A DNA stretch of 32,948 nt from 70-18 sp041691815 (GCA_041691815.1 JBEPTZ010000044.1:1-32948), one strand, 5' to 3'; shown: positions 1 through 8,821, numbered from the stretch's first letter. Numbers and translations: made by a program. The notes: generated by a model not told the origin, from the letters alone.

Positions 1-130
1 CCTGGCTTGCGCGGGTTGGCTAACTGGGGTGTATTGGGGGGGGCTCCTTTTTTTGGTGGTTATGTGGCGCGTTTGGGCGGCTTAAAACCCCCCGGGGCGG
101 GGGGGGCCCCCCCGGCCCCGGCGCCCTGGC
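1..130. other. low-complexity contig edge
   Basis: The first 130 bases contain runs of G and C and T (around 35-57 and 87-125) that are unlike the coding DNA that follows. Together with the similar homopolymer tract at the other end of the window, this looks like assembly or sequencing noise at a contig end. No gene is supported here. Confidence 0.6.
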
Positions 131-159
131 ATCAGTTCGGGCGTGTCAGGCAGTGCTGG

Positions 160-789
160 TCAGTCGGTGGTCGGCGCTGGCGGACCCAAGCCGCGAGCCT
201 CCGCCACGCGCCGAACCTCCAGAGCCAACGCCGCGGAGACGTGGCGGCGGCAGACCCAGAGCCCGCGTTCGAAGGAGTACGCCCGGGCCGCGTCGTGCAG
301 CAGCTGGTCCAGCACGATCAGCAGCTGCTCCAGCGTGATGCCTTCCTCATCCCCGATCGGATCGGGACACAGCGGCAGGTGGTAGTCGCCGCAGCGGGCG
401 ACGTTCCACGGATACCCGGAATGCTCGCCGCCGGGATGGAAGGTGACCGGATCACCGCATTCAGCCTCGCCCAACGGGGCGCGGAAGGTCTCCGCGGCAA
501 GGTCCAGGCAGGCCAGGGCGGCCGCGGTGGCAGGCGACGCCATGCGGTCCAGTTCGGCGGCCACCCGGGCGCGGGCGACGGCTGGCAGCTGGCGCGCCGT
601 CCACCCCACCGGGGCGGCCTGCTCGTCCAGCCGGACCAGCAGGCTGAAGCCGTCGCCCTTGGTATCGGCGACCGCACCCCACCAGCGCACCGGCCAGCTG
701 GGCCGCGCATCGGTCGAGGTGAAGATCACGAAGCGGCCGTCGCTGGCCAGCCGGGTGAGGACGATGTCGGCCTTGCGGATGTCGATCAT
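160..789 (-). CDS. hypothetical protein, 209 aa, downstream gene of the integrase module
   Basis: I do not recognise the family. It is a soluble, acidic-rich 209-residue protein with no signal peptide or membrane segment, and its codon use is strongly GC3-biased, as expected for a real gene in this genome. The ATG lies 9 bases after the stop of the upstream 96-aa gene. No good Shine-Dalgarno sequence precedes it, so it is probably translated by coupling. The C-terminal third has Cys, His and Trp residues (PLCPDP near 142, GLWVCRRH near 177) but no complete metal-binding pattern that I can name. It probably belongs to the same transcription unit as the 96-aa gene and forms the distal part of the polymerase/integrase element. 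The stop lies close to the low-quality contig edge, so the C-terminus could be affected. Confidence 0.6.
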   Translation of the reverse strand: MIDIRKADIVLTRLASDGRFVIFTSTDARPSWPVRWWGAVADTKGDGFSLLVRLDEQAAPVGWTARQLPAVARARVAAELDRMASPATAAALACLDLAAETFRAPLGEAECGDPVTFHPGGEHSGYPWNVARCGDYHLPLCPDPIGDEEGITLEQLLIVLDQLLHDAARAYSFERGLWVCRRHVSAALALEVRRVAEARGLGPPAPTTD

Positions 790-798
790 GGCGGCGCA

Positions 799-1089
799 TC
801 ACGCTTCGAACAGCAGCCACAGGCCATCGCTGGCCATGGTCACCGCCACCCCTTCGGCCACGCGGAAGCTGTGCAACTCCTCCTCGGTCTCGTCGGCGTT
901 GATGCGCAGCAGATCGTCCAGGCAGCGGACATCGAGGCCGAGCCCGGCCAGGTAGGGGATGACATGCAGCGGGTCGTCGCCGGCCTGCACCGCGGCGGCG
1001 AAGCTGACCCGCGGAACCTCGCGGGGCTGGTCATGGTCCACGTGGTAGCGCTGCAGCAGCGCGGCCAGCGTCTCGTTGGCGTCGGGCAT
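799..1089 (-). CDS. hypothetical protein, 96 aa
   Basis: A small acidic soluble protein of unknown family, beginning MPDANETLAALL. I chose the internal ATG at 1089 because it is preceded by GGAGACC nine bases upstream. The longer frame starting at 1197 would have to translate through a GC-rich hairpin (1111-1140) that sits in the leader. The same GGAGACC box precedes the 65-aa gene at 5903, tying both ends of the polymerase module together. The gene is followed after 9 bases by the 209-aa gene. No domain or catalytic motif is visible. Confidence 0.6.
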   Translation of the reverse strand: MPDANETLAALLQRYHVDHDQPREVPRVSFAAAVQAGDDPLHVIPYLAGLGLDVRCLDDLLRINADETEEELHSFRVAEGVAVTMASDGLWLLFEA

Positions 1090-1110
1090 CGGGGGTCTCC
1101 AAATGCAAAC

Positions 1111-1140
1111 AGGCCCCGCCCCCGGGAAGGGGCGAGGCCT
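1111..1140 (-). promoter_or_regulatory. leader hairpin (terminator/attenuator-like) before the 96-aa gene
   Basis: AGGCCCCGCCCC and GGGGCGAGGCCT form a 12-bp stem with one mismatch around a six-base loop. On the minus strand the hairpin is followed by GTTTGCATTT and then the GGAGACC ribosome site. It could terminate transcription from the excisionase gene or attenuate the 96-aa gene. The T-run is short, so the terminator reading is not certain. Confidence 0.5.
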
Positions 1141-1278
1141 GTGGGTTGACGGGGATTGCTCGAGTGAGAGCATCCCGATGACATGCGCCTGAGACACCTA
1201 GCTGTTACGCGGAGTTAACGGTCGCCATCACGCCGGCCGACGCAATCCTGCGGTTTGCCGGCGGCGGCCAGTCGAGGG

Positions 1279-1620
1279 TCACCGCCCGGCGACGCTGGTG
1301 CGCACCTTGCTGGCGATGAACGCTTCGACGTCGCCAGCGCGGTAGCGCAGGACCTTGGGGGTGATGCGCACATAGGCCGGCCCGTCCCGGGTGCGGCGCC
1401 AGCGCTGCAGCAGCTTCTCGCTGACCCCCAGCCGCTCGGCGACGGCAGCGGGCAGCAGCAGGTCGGGTACCGCCGCCGGGATCGGGACCGGGGACGATAC
1501 GGGGGCGGCGCGGGTAACGGCAGGTTGGGCAACGACAGCGTGAGCAGCTGCAGTTTGCGCGGCGGCAGCCAGGGCGGCGGCGAGCGGTCGCGCGATGCGA
1601 GGCGTGGGGCGGCCCATCAT
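1279..1620 (-). CDS. AlpA/excisionase-type helix-turn-helix protein
   Basis: The C-terminal 60 residues have the MerR-like/AlpA winged-helix pattern: LLLPAAVAERLGVSEKLLQR, then WRRTRDGP and RITPKVLRYRAGDVEAFIAS. This family contains excisionases (Xis) and AlpA-type activators of integrase expression. The N-terminal half is a low-complexity Ala/Pro/Val-rich linker. The ATG at 1620 is preceded by AAGGAAGG at good spacing. An alternative ATG at 1674 would overlap the integrase stop by 8 bases. It lies directly downstream of the integrase on the same strand, the normal partnership of recombinase and directionality factor. I infer that it controls excision of the element or integrase expression. 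Confidence 0.8.
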   Translation of the reverse strand: MMGRPTPRIARPLAAALAAAAQTAAAHAVVAQPAVTRAAPVSSPVPIPAAVPDLLLPAAVAERLGVSEKLLQRWRRTRDGPAYVRITPKVLRYRAGDVEAFIASKVRTSVAGR

Positions 1621-1666
1621 GGTCGGGGATCCTTCCTTGAAAATGGTGCAGCGTGGAACTGGGGCG

Positions 1667-2833
1667 TCAGTCATCGTCGCCGGTGGCGATGCGGCCCACG
1701 GCGTTGGCGGCATCGTGCAGGCGCTCGGCGCTGAGGTGGGCGTAGCGGGCGGTGGTCGAGACCTGGCTGTGGCCGAGCAGCCCGGCGACGTCGTACAGCG
1801 AACTTCCGTGATTGATGGCGAAGCTGGCGAACGCGTGGCGCAGGTCATGCAGTCGGAGGTCGGCGGGCAGCCCGGCCGCGGCCTTGGCCCGCGCCCAGGC
1901 CGACCGCACACCCTCGATCGGCTGGCCCGGGCGGCGCGCGGATGGAAACACGAACGGCTGGTCGGCCAGCCGCGGCTGCACCCGCAGCACCGCGATGGCA
2001 GCGTCGGGCAACTGCACCCGGCGCGCCTGCCCGCTTTTGGCCAGCGGCACGGTCAGGGTGCAGCGATCGAAGTCGACGCGATCCCAGCGCGCCTCGGTGA
2101 TCTCGGACTTGCGGGCGCCGGTCAGCGCCAGCAGCGCGATCGCCGACGCGGCCACGGCGTCATGATCTTGGCCCAGCGCCGCCATGAGCGCCCGAACTTC
2201 AACCACGGTGAGGAAGCGCTCGCGCGGCACCTCGCGCAGCATGCCGGGAGCTTGCGCCGGATTCCGGCCGGCGTAGGCCTCCCAGCGCAGCGCCAGGTTG
2301 AAGATGCGCCGCAGCACCGCCAGGTGCCGGTTGACCCGCCCGCTCGACAGGCCCTCGCCGATCAGCCTGCGGCGGAATGCAGCGACATCAGCCGGCGTCA
2401 CCTCGTCCAGGGGCCGCCGGCCGAACGCCGGCACGATGCGCAACCGGCACATCGCCTCGTAGTCGCCCGCCGCCCGCAGGTGCTCGCGCACGTGCGGGAT
2501 GAAGCGCTGGTCGACGAATGCGGCGACGGTCTCGAATTGCCGAAGGCGCCGGCGGTCGCCCGCCGGGTCGCCGCCCAGGGTGATGCTGGCCTTGAGCTCG
2601 GCGGCGCGCTTGCGCGCCTGTGCGGTGGTGATCGTCCCGTGGCAGCCGACCTTCAGCTCGCGCTGCCGGCCACGCGGGTCGGTGTAACGCAGGTAATAAG
2701 TCTTGGCGCCGCTGGGGAACACGGCGAGGTGAAACCCGATGATGCCGGTATCGGTGAGCCTATACTTGCGCCCGCCCGGCGACACGGCGACGCAAGTGTC
2801 GACCAGAGCCTGCGATAGGAGCGCTTTAGCCAC
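1667..2833 (-). CDS. tyrosine-type site-specific integrase (phage integrase family)
   Basis: A 388-aa tyrosine recombinase catalysing integration or excision. Residues about 15-90 form the N-terminal arm-binding region of the DUF4102 type (YYLRYTDPRGRQRELKVG, then AQARKRAAEL). Residues 100-200 are the SAM-like core-binding domain. The catalytic set is complete: Arg241 (TGARKSEI), Lys266, His329 and Arg332 (HDLRHAFAS), His355 (LLGHS) and Tyr364 (TARYAHL). The start is GTG with AAGGAGG nine bases upstream. It follows the family B polymerase by 42 bases and precedes the excisionase, so the three are probably co-transcribed. Integrases of this kind usually target tRNA genes, which fits the tRNA-Arg fragment at 14047. 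Confidence 0.93.
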   Translation of the reverse strand: MAKALLSQALVDTCVAVSPGGRKYRLTDTGIIGFHLAVFPSGAKTYYLRYTDPRGRQRELKVGCHGTITTAQARKRAAELKASITLGGDPAGDRRRLRQFETVAAFVDQRFIPHVREHLRAAGDYEAMCRLRIVPAFGRRPLDEVTPADVAAFRRRLIGEGLSSGRVNRHLAVLRRIFNLALRWEAYAGRNPAQAPGMLREVPRERFLTVVEVRALMAALGQDHDAVAASAIALLALTGARKSEITEARWDRVDFDRCTLTVPLAKSGQARRVQLPDAAIAVLRVQPRLADQPFVFPSARRPGQPIEGVRSAWARAKAAAGLPADLRLHDLRHAFASFAINHGSSLYDVAGLLGHSQVSTTARYAHLSAERLHDAANAVGRIATGDDD

Positions 2834-2875
2834 GTCGTTGCGCCTCCTTCATGGACTTGTTGCGAATGGAGTCGC

Positions 2876-5602
2876 TCACGGCAACACCGCGGCGATCGGC
2901 GGCGACGGTGCGATCTTCTCGGCAGCGGGCGCGGGCTGAAGCAGCCGCTTGACGCGCGGGTCGCACATCAGCTTCTCGACGTGGCCGTGGACGATGACGC
3001 GGCCGAACTGGAACGCCGGGAATTCGCCCAGGATCACCAGCAGCAGCCCGGTCACCTTGTCCGTGGCGGCAACTGACGATTCGACAAGCGCCGATGTCGG
3101 CCGGGCGGCGTTCTTCAGGGCCGACACGCTGGTCCGATAGCCGGCACCGGTCAGCCACGCCGCGACGTCGCCGTAGCTGCGCCCGCCGAGGCAGACCCCG
3201 AACTCGCCGCGGGTCAGCGCCCGCAGGAACTGCCGCTTCAGATCGTCCGCGGACCCGCCGGCCGTCCGATGCGGCCGCCGGCCGGCGGCGCGTGCGGCGA
3301 GGGTGGAATCCCGGTAGTCGACCCAGTCGGCCATGTCGGCCAGGTCCTTCAGGCAGCGCCCGGTGCCGTGGCGCCACCCCTCGAACAGCGTGCGCACCTC
3401 GACCATCGCTTCGGCGGTCTCGTGCGGCTCCGAACTGGTCGCCAGATGCTCGCGCCCGGCGTGCGGACCGCCGGCGATACCGACCATGCGCGGGTCGGTC
3501 AGGCGCCGCTTATGATCGGGCTCGAAGTTAACTTTCGGGGCGTGTTCCACCGACACCAGATCGGCATCCCCGATCCACTGCTCCCGGAACGGGGTCAGGT
3601 CCTGACGCGCTATCCTGGTGTCGATGGTTCGGTCGAGGTACTGGCCGAGCAGGTACGAGTTCGGGTCGGCCTCGCCCTGCGGCACCTTGATGCCCGCCTT
3701 GGCGAGGATCGGCTTCGACCCGTCGGCGACCACAGCGGTGAACGCCGCGCGGCTGCGCGCCATCACCACCTGCAGCGCCTGCTTCTTGTACTCCAGGATA
3801 TCCTGGCGCCCGGCGATCTTGCCGCGGCTCGCCGCCAGGACGCGGCAGGCCGGTCCGGACACGTCGATCTCGTCGATCGTGGCAGTCGCGGCGAAGCCGT
3901 CGGTCGACGCGCTGAGCACGCGGCGCCCTGCCGGCAGGCGATTGAGCATCTCCGCCAGCGCCGCCCGCGTCAGGCCGGTGGTGAAGGCGGCGAACGCGGC
4001 GCTGCTCACCGACGAGCCGGTCAGCGGGCGGTCGGTGCCGGTGCGGGAGTCAAACACGTTGCGGGGGTGCACCGCCTGGGCGGTTTTCCCGTACAGCGAA
4101 TTCGTCATCGTCTTGACGATCTGGCTCTCCAGCGTGTCGACGCGCACGATCCTGCCGTCCGGCCCGGCCTCCTCCTTCTTCAGGCTGGCGCGTGTGGCAA
4201 TCATCGCCTGGACGAACGACAGGAACGGCCGGACCAGGTCGTCGGTCCACGGAATGACGATGCCGCGCCGGATGCGGAACTCGACGCCGAGGTGGACGGC
4301 GGCGGCGATCTCGGGCGCGGTGACGACGGCGATCCCGCAGCGCGGGAACACCAGCCCGTGCTGCGTGTTCACCGGGAACACGGGGAAGGCGAAGCCGGGC
4401 GGGTGGCGGAACTCGACCTCGGCGGCGCCGAGCGTGCCAGCGCCGAAGTCGGCGGGGTCCTCCGTCATGAAGGCGGCGCCGTAGTCCGGGATGCGCAGCG
4501 CCGCCTGGCCGGTCGGGTACGCCGACATCATGTCGATGTCGCTGACCAGTTCGCCGAACTGGGACGGCCCGGTCTCGTAAACCTCGGTTCTGCCGCCGTG
4601 GTAGGAGGCGGCGAACAGCGGCTCGATCATGGTCCGGGCCAGCGCCATCTCGGACCGGGTCCGGGTGTAGTAGCCGCCCCTGGCACGCGAGAAGGCCTTG
4701 GCCTCGTGCTGCTCGATGGCGAACAGCCGGTCGGCCGTGATCGGGCTGCCGTCGGCGGCGCGCAGTTCGCGCAGCACCTGGTGGAACTTTGCGATCGCCG
4801 CCGCGCCGAGCGTCGGCGGCACGAAGGACAGCCCGATCCGGGTCATCAGCCCCTCGAGGCGCCGGTAGTAGCGGGCCGGAATCTCCAGGTCGCGCCTCAG
4901 GTAGCTCTCGAACGCCGGCTTGTCGCGCTTCAGGAACAAGTCCATCCGGTCCTTGGTGTAGCCATCGGGCAGCTCCACCTTTGGGAGCCCGACCAGGGCG
5001 CCGATCGAATCCAGGGACCTCTTGGCACCCTCCACCACCAGCAGCGAAGTATCCCGAAACGTCACGGAGACCGCGCAGACATCGCCGGCGCCGGGCACGC
5101 GCATGACGCGGCTGTCGGGCAGGCGCGGCAGATCGTCAAGCGGCCTCCCGGTCTTCGGGTCCAACTTCAGGTCCAGCGCCGCGGGCCCGCGCGAACTGAC
5201 AAACACGCCGTTCGCGCTGTCGAACTTTCTCTTCAGATCGGCGAAGTCCTTGCACGCGGACAGGTCTCCGCGGGCGTAGTGGCCGACCAGGACAATCTGC
5301 TGCGGCACCCCGGGGAGCACCTCCGGGATAGCCCGGTCGATCAGCTTGCCCAGCATCGCCGAAAGGGTGAGCCGAGAGCGGCGATCGCCACCCTTCGGAT
5401 AGAAGAAACGGGTCACGGATTCCTCGCCCGATTCCAGCCGCAGCCCGTAGCACAGCACTTCGTTGCGGAGCGGGTCGCGGGGGTGCCGCGTCCACTCGAC
5501 ATCCAGCACAACCAACGGGATCCCGCTGTCCGGTGTACCGGGCTTGCCGTCCTGCCCCAACTGGCGATTGACACCAGGGTGCTTGCCCTTCTTTTTACTC
5601 AT
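2876..5602 (-). CDS. family B DNA polymerase, pipolin (piPolB)-like
   Basis: A 908-aa replicative polymerase of family B with both exonuclease and polymerase halves. Seen: ExoI LDVEW (Asp34, Glu36), an ExoII-like GHYARGDL (His108, Asp113), ExoIII YLRRD (Tyr234, Asp238), the YxGG linker (334-337), motif A DMMSAYP (Asp357), motif B KTMTNSLYGK (Lys497, Asn501, Tyr504) and a variant motif C, STDGF (Asp568), in place of the usual DTDS. Neighbouring integrase and excisionase genes, the length, the TDG variant and the lack of any visible terminal-protein gene recall the primer-independent polymerases of pipolins; the TDG comparison is from memory. A protein-primed or plasmid-type PolB remains possible. 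The ATG has AAGGTGACC upstream within a structured leader. This would be the replicase of a self-synthesising integrated element. Confidence 0.82.
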   Translation of the reverse strand: MSKKKGKHPGVNRQLGQDGKPGTPDSGIPLVVLDVEWTRHPRDPLRNEVLCYGLRLESGEESVTRFFYPKGGDRRSRLTLSAMLGKLIDRAIPEVLPGVPQQIVLVGHYARGDLSACKDFADLKRKFDSANGVFVSSRGPAALDLKLDPKTGRPLDDLPRLPDSRVMRVPGAGDVCAVSVTFRDTSLLVVEGAKRSLDSIGALVGLPKVELPDGYTKDRMDLFLKRDKPAFESYLRRDLEIPARYYRRLEGLMTRIGLSFVPPTLGAAAIAKFHQVLRELRAADGSPITADRLFAIEQHEAKAFSRARGGYYTRTRSEMALARTMIEPLFAASYHGGRTEVYETGPSQFGELVSDIDMMSAYPTGQAALRIPDYGAAFMTEDPADFGAGTLGAAEVEFRHPPGFAFPVFPVNTQHGLVFPRCGIAVVTAPEIAAAVHLGVEFRIRRGIVIPWTDDLVRPFLSFVQAMIATRASLKKEEAGPDGRIVRVDTLESQIVKTMTNSLYGKTAQAVHPRNVFDSRTGTDRPLTGSSVSSAAFAAFTTGLTRAALAEMLNRLPAGRRVLSASTDGFAATATIDEIDVSGPACRVLAASRGKIAGRQDILEYKKQALQVVMARSRAAFTAVVADGSKPILAKAGIKVPQGEADPNSYLLGQYLDRTIDTRIARQDLTPFREQWIGDADLVSVEHAPKVNFEPDHKRRLTDPRMVGIAGGPHAGREHLATSSEPHETAEAMVEVRTLFEGWRHGTGRCLKDLADMADWVDYRDSTLAARAAGRRPHRTAGGSADDLKRQFLRALTRGEFGVCLGGRSYGDVAAWLTGAGYRTSVSALKNAARPTSALVESSVAATDKVTGLLLVILGEFPAFQFGRVIVHGHVEKLMCDPRVKRLLQPAPAAEKIAPSPPIAAVLP

Positions 5603-5617
5603 TTTTTTCGGTCACCT

Positions 5618-5696
5618 TGCACGACCCGTTGAAAGTCGGGGCAATTTCGCGGCAAGAACGGCCGCCGGTTCGCACCGGCGGCCCTCCTGTCGTGCA
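5618..5696 (-). promoter_or_regulatory. nested inverted-repeat leader of the polymerase gene
   Basis: An outer 8-bp inverted repeat TGCACGAC (5618-5625) / GTCGTGCA (5689-5696) encloses a perfect hairpin with a 9-bp stem, GCCGCCGGT (5661-5669) / ACCGGCGGC (5674-5682), and loop TCGC. It fills the 103-base gap between the 65-aa gene and the polymerase start. No T-run follows, so a simple terminator is unlikely. An RNA leader, operator or replication-origin structure are all open. Confidence 0.5.
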
Positions 5697-5705
5697 CGGA
5701 AGAAA

Positions 5706-5903
5706 CTACCAGCCCAGCTGCTCGTTGATCAGCTGGATCTCCGCCGCGGCGGCCTCCGGGCTCTCGCAGCGGATGGAGCACAGCGTCTCCCCCGCAGCGT
5801 TCTTGAGAAAGACCCGGTTAGTCTCTTCCGACAGGGTGACCGCCGCGACGTACTTCGCCGCGACGCTGCACCCGTTGCTCAACTTCACACGTTTTTCGGC
5901 CAT
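5706..5903 (-). CDS. small protein, 65 aa, upstream of the polymerase
   Basis: Begins MAEKRVKLSNGCSVAAK and has no recognised domain. Alternating hydrophobic stretches (VAAVTLSEETNRVFLKNAAG) suggest a small beta-rich fold, and an acidic helix lies at the C-terminus (SPEAAAAEIQLINEQLGW). The ATG at 5903 has GGAGACC four bases upstream, the same box as the 96-aa gene at 1089, and an 8-bp-stem hairpin at 5959-5980. It is the first gene of the minus-strand polymerase/integrase unit, so it may be an accessory replication factor or regulator. That role is only inferred from position. Confidence 0.65.
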   Translation of the reverse strand: MAEKRVKLSNGCSVAAKYVAAVTLSEETNRVFLKNAAGETLCSIRCESPEAAAAEIQLINEQLGW

Positions 5904-5958
5904 GGTTGGTCTCCACTGTTGTAGCCCCGCCGGCGGCAGGACATGGGGTTGCAGTCTC

Positions 5959-5980
5959 GGGCGCCAACTCAATGGCGCCC
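5959..5980 (-). promoter_or_regulatory. leader hairpin before the 65-aa gene
   Basis: GGGCGCCA / TGGCGCCC is a perfect 8-bp stem around a six-base loop, 56 bases upstream of the 65-aa gene start. Architecture (hairpin, spacer, GGAGACC, ATG) matches the leader at 1111-1140. Confidence 0.45.
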
Positions 5981-6060
5981 TTCTCGCTCAGTCACCGCCC
6001 GTCGCGGCCGGCTGCGCCTCGTGTGTTAGTGTTACCGTCGGCAGCGCGGCGGATTTCGGG

Positions 6061-6113
6061 GGTGCCGAGATCGGCACCGGCATCTTCACCTCCCGGTAAT
6101 CATCGCCGGCGAT
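6061..6113. promoter_or_regulatory. palindromes in the divergent intergenic region
   Basis: The gap between the minus-strand module and the plus-strand gene contains a 7-bp-stem inverted repeat GGTGCCG-AGAT-CGGCACC (6061-6078) and a 12-bp perfect palindrome ATCGCCGGCGAT (6102-6113). Their position in a divergent promoter region suggests operators. No clear -10/-35 pair can be assigned by eye. Confidence 0.3.
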
Positions 6114-6217
6114 ATGTAGCGGCCCAGGAGAGCCAGCAGCCATTCAGACGCGGTGGCCTAAGTACGCCAATCGGCCTTTAACCGACTGAAATCCTGTGGT
6201 ACATTTTCTCATTTATG

Positions 6218-6243
6218 CGCCCTCCCTGGCTAACAGGAGGGCG
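6218..6243 (+). promoter_or_regulatory. leader hairpin of the plus-strand gene
   Basis: CGCCCTCC (6218-6225) and GGAGGGCG (6236-6243) form a perfect 8-bp stem around a 10-base loop just ahead of the likely starts of the gene that follows. The 3' arm contains a GGAGG ribosome-site-like sequence, so folding could hide it. Confidence 0.4.
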
Positions 6244-6265
6244 GAACATCGGGGTTCTGGCGGTC

Positions 6266-7207
6266 ATGAAGCGTCGGCGATCAATCGAAAGAGGCATGAT
6301 CCGCTTCTTTGTAGGTATGAAAAGGCTGACAAATGTGTCCACCGACGAACTGCGCAGCGGGTTAAGGCACTGGCTTGAGCTCGGCCTGCCCAGCAAAGCG
6401 ACCTTGAATAATGCCTGTAGGGATTACGGGCTTGATGCTCAGCCACCCACCCTCCGACTGGTCAAGAATCGGCCGTTGGGACAGGTCCGGATGCAGGTGT
6501 TCAAGGGCTCGTTCTACGATCGGCACGACGCCCCCAACGAGCTGGCGATCAGCTACGAGACCTGGAGCGGAGCGATCTACGCGCGGCTTAGTTCAACATT
6601 TGCAGGGTATGAGGAAACGAGCCGGTTTCTCCGCGACTCACTTACCGCCTTCCCCCCGGAATACCGAAACCTGGTCCGCACGGTTGTTCTTCTGCACCGA
6701 GATCCTGTGATCGAGACGCCGTTCGCCGCGCTGGTCGCGAAGTCTGCTCAGTCGGGCACTCTTGCAGATCAGGCAGAGTATGACGCGACCAACCTTGGCC
6801 TTTACGCACCTTGCTACATCGGCGAGTACAAAATATGGCCAGGCGGCAGTGACTATGAGGGAGTCCGCAACTTCCTGCCCAGGATAGTTGGCAGCTACAA
6901 TTGCCACGATCCTGTGACATCTGCGCACCGATACCGAGGCAAACCGAGATGGCGTGAGTCGTTCGAAGGATTCTCCGGTTTGGAGGTTCCAGGCCAACGG
7001 GTCGGACGGGTCGCCGAACTCGGCCAAGAGGTGGAAGGACGCGGGCCGGCACGGCGTGTCTTCGCCGCCCTCTCGTCCATTCGCAGGGTGGAACCGAGAG
7101 ACCAGACGACAAATGTCAAATACACAATGGAGCATATCAAGAAATATTTACGACCAACCACTCCAAGCCGCGGAAGGTGGAAAAATCGTAAAATAACTCC
7201 AGCGTAA
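6266..7207 (+). CDS. unrecognised protein, about 313 aa, possibly frameshifted near its C-terminus
   Basis: The frame is open from 6215 to 7207 on the plus strand, and the region is less GC-rich than its surroundings. The first two thirds read like an ordinary soluble protein (STDELRSGLRHWLELGLPSK, and later AEYDATNLGLYAPCYIGEYK), but I know no family for it. Start choice is uncertain: ATGs at 6215, 6266, 6296 and 6317 are all in frame, and none has a strong ribosome site at ideal spacing. After about 6950 the sequence in this frame becomes Arg/Gly-rich. The frame beginning at 6954 reads more protein-like (DSPVWRFQANGSDGSPNSAK), so a frameshift or sequencing error is possible. It is divergent from the polymerase module and may be cargo. 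Confidence 0.4.
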   Translation: MKRRRSIERGMIRFFVGMKRLTNVSTDELRSGLRHWLELGLPSKATLNNACRDYGLDAQPPTLRLVKNRPLGQVRMQVFKGSFYDRHDAPNELAISYETWSGAIYARLSSTFAGYEETSRFLRDSLTAFPPEYRNLVRTVVLLHRDPVIETPFAALVAKSAQSGTLADQAEYDATNLGLYAPCYIGEYKIWPGGSDYEGVRNFLPRIVGSYNCHDPVTSAHRYRGKPRWRESFEGFSGLEVPGQRVGRVAELGQEVEGRGPARRVFAALSSIRRVEPRDQTTNVKYTMEHIKKYLRPTTPSRGRWKNRKITPA

Positions 7208-7548
7208 TACCTAAGGTCATGACGTACGAAAGATGTTCGATTTACGCGGGCGGTGAAGGGGTGCGCAGCCTTTCACGAGTTACTGAAAAAAGCGGATACG
7301 GAATATTTTGGGAAAGATAGAAGAATTACAACGATACCTAAATCGCCAAGAGAATGATCGCGCTGACCTACAAGAACGCAACCGGACTGGGGGCAGCAAC
7401 AGGCACCGCCTGCCCTCCTTTCGAGTGACTCGTGAAGCGCCGCACCGGCGGCCTGATTCGACTTCGCGAAGGCGTCCCCCACCGGTGCCGACCAGTTCAA
7501 AAGGGTAGCGCTATTCCGCTACCAACCCTTACCGTCGACTTAGATTGA
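7208..7548. other. intergenic stretch without a supported gene
   Basis: About 340 bases of lower GC. A short TTG-started frame at 7308-7508 begins KIEELQRYLNRQENDRADLQ, which could be the remnant of a helical protein, but it degrades into Arg/Pro-rich sequence. I see no RNA gene or clear repeat. Confidence 0.3.
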
Positions 7549-7950
7549 TCACAGCAGGCGTGGTGTTGGTTCGGCGCCCGGGCGTGCGAGATCGCGATCG
7601 TCATTGCGGACATCCCCCACCCGCTTATCGACCTGCCAGGCGGTGATCAGCGCTGGATCGGACGACTCCAGCATTCCCAGCAACTCCGGTTCCTCGGTGG
7701 CTTGCTCGCCCAGCCACGCGGGCCATTGCGCCTCGGTGAGGATGACCGGCATCCGGTGGTGGAACTGCGCCATGGTAGCGTTGGCGTCGGTGGTGATGAT
7801 CGTCGCGGTCTGGATCGCCTCGCCCTCCGGCGAGGTCCACGCCTGCCACAGGCTGCCGAGGGTCCTCAGGCCAACATCCGCCGTACCAATCGCGTACGGC
7901 TGGCGATCGCTCTCCCGCCACTCGTAGAAGCCATCCGCCACGATCAGACG
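7549..7950 (-). pseudogene. C-terminal fragment of an SRAP (YedK/HMCES) gene
   Basis: The encoded sequence from LIVADGFYEWRES onward closely parallels residues 98-229 of the intact SRAP protein at 10029-10718, including FYEWRESDRQPYAIG and the HHRMPVILTEAQ motif. Upstream of LIV the similarity stops abruptly. The remaining N-terminal sequence in this frame is unrelated, and the essential N-terminal MCGR with catalytic Cys2 is missing. It therefore cannot form the abasic-site crosslink and is best read as a truncated paralogue. The breakpoint is near 7945-7950, where AT-rich DNA starts. The glutamate and histidine of the active site are kept, and divergence from the intact copy is moderate. 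Confidence 0.75.
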
Positions 7951-8110
7951 CAAAAAATTCACAAAGCTGTGCGCACGCCGGGATTGATTAAAATTCCGTA
8001 AATGTGTATCGGAGATACGCAATTGTAAATTGTTGTAGACGGTTGATCAATTCCAAAAGGTTGGTCACTTGGTGGGCTAAGCTTCCAACAAAAAATGACA
8101 GGACGCTGGC

Positions 8111-8821
8111 ATGTATGCACTGATCGCTACACACGACGCCACGCTTCGATCAGCCATCGCGGTGCTCCTGAGGATCTGTCATCCCGGATGTCATGTCGCC
8201 CTCGCCAATTCTGTCGCCGAGGTGTACGAAACGCTCGAATCCGGTCGCTGCAACACGATGCTGGTGGACGCGCGGTTCACCGGCTACGGCAGTATTTTGA
8301 ACGTGGGAATGCTGCGCGGCTTCTACCCGCAAGTGAACTTCCTGCCGCTCGGCAGTGCCGACGGCAGCCAGGCGATCCTCAGCACGCTGGAATCGGATCT
8401 CGACACTGTCCATTTCGCCGCATCGCCGCCCGCCGATCCATCCAGCACCACGCCGCTCGATCATCTCCTGCGCGCCATCAACGTGATCAATTCGTCGGAA
8501 GCGGTGCCCATGCCGTCGGACCTGCCGCCCGCCCAGTCGCTCGACGAGCTAAGCCCAACGCTCACCGGCCGCCAACGCGATGTGCTGGGTTTGCTAGGGG
8601 AAGGGCGATCGACCAAGGACATCGCCCGCCGGCTTGGCCTTGCAGTGCCGACCGTGAAGACGCATCTGGCGGCGCTGTATCGCCAACTCGGCGCCCGCAA
8701 TCGGGTGGAAGCAGTGGTCAAGGCCGGCATGTCGCGGGGCAGGCCCACCCGCAGTCGCCCGCCGATGTCTACCGTAACCGTGCGAGATCGCGCTCCCTCC
8801 CTCGACTCCCTACTGGCGTGA
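8111..8821 (+). CDS. LuxR-family response regulator with degenerate receiver
   Basis: A 236-aa DNA-binding regulator. The C-terminal LuxR/FixJ helix-turn-helix is clear (LTGRQRDVLGLLGEGRSTKD, then IARRLGLAVPTVKTHLAALY). The N-terminal 115 residues have a CheY-like layout with Asp9 and a candidate phosphoacceptor Asp53 (TMLVDARF). The second acidic residue after strand 1 is replaced, and no conserved lysine is seen near position 100. It may therefore respond to protein contacts rather than classical phosphorylation. No histidine kinase is adjacent. The ATG has AGGA at 8-base spacing, and the 160 bases upstream are AT-rich, consistent with an acquired promoter. It sits between the broken and intact SRAP copies; its targets are unknown. 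Confidence 0.82.
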   Translation: MYALIATHDATLRSAIAVLLRICHPGCHVALANSVAEVYETLESGRCNTMLVDARFTGYGSILNVGMLRGFYPQVNFLPLGSADGSQAILSTLESDLDTVHFAASPPADPSSTTPLDHLLRAINVINSSEAVPMPSDLPPAQSLDELSPTLTGRQRDVLGLLGEGRSTKDIARRLGLAVPTVKTHLAALYRQLGARNRVEAVVKAGMSRGRPTRSRPPMSTVTVRDRAPSLDSLLA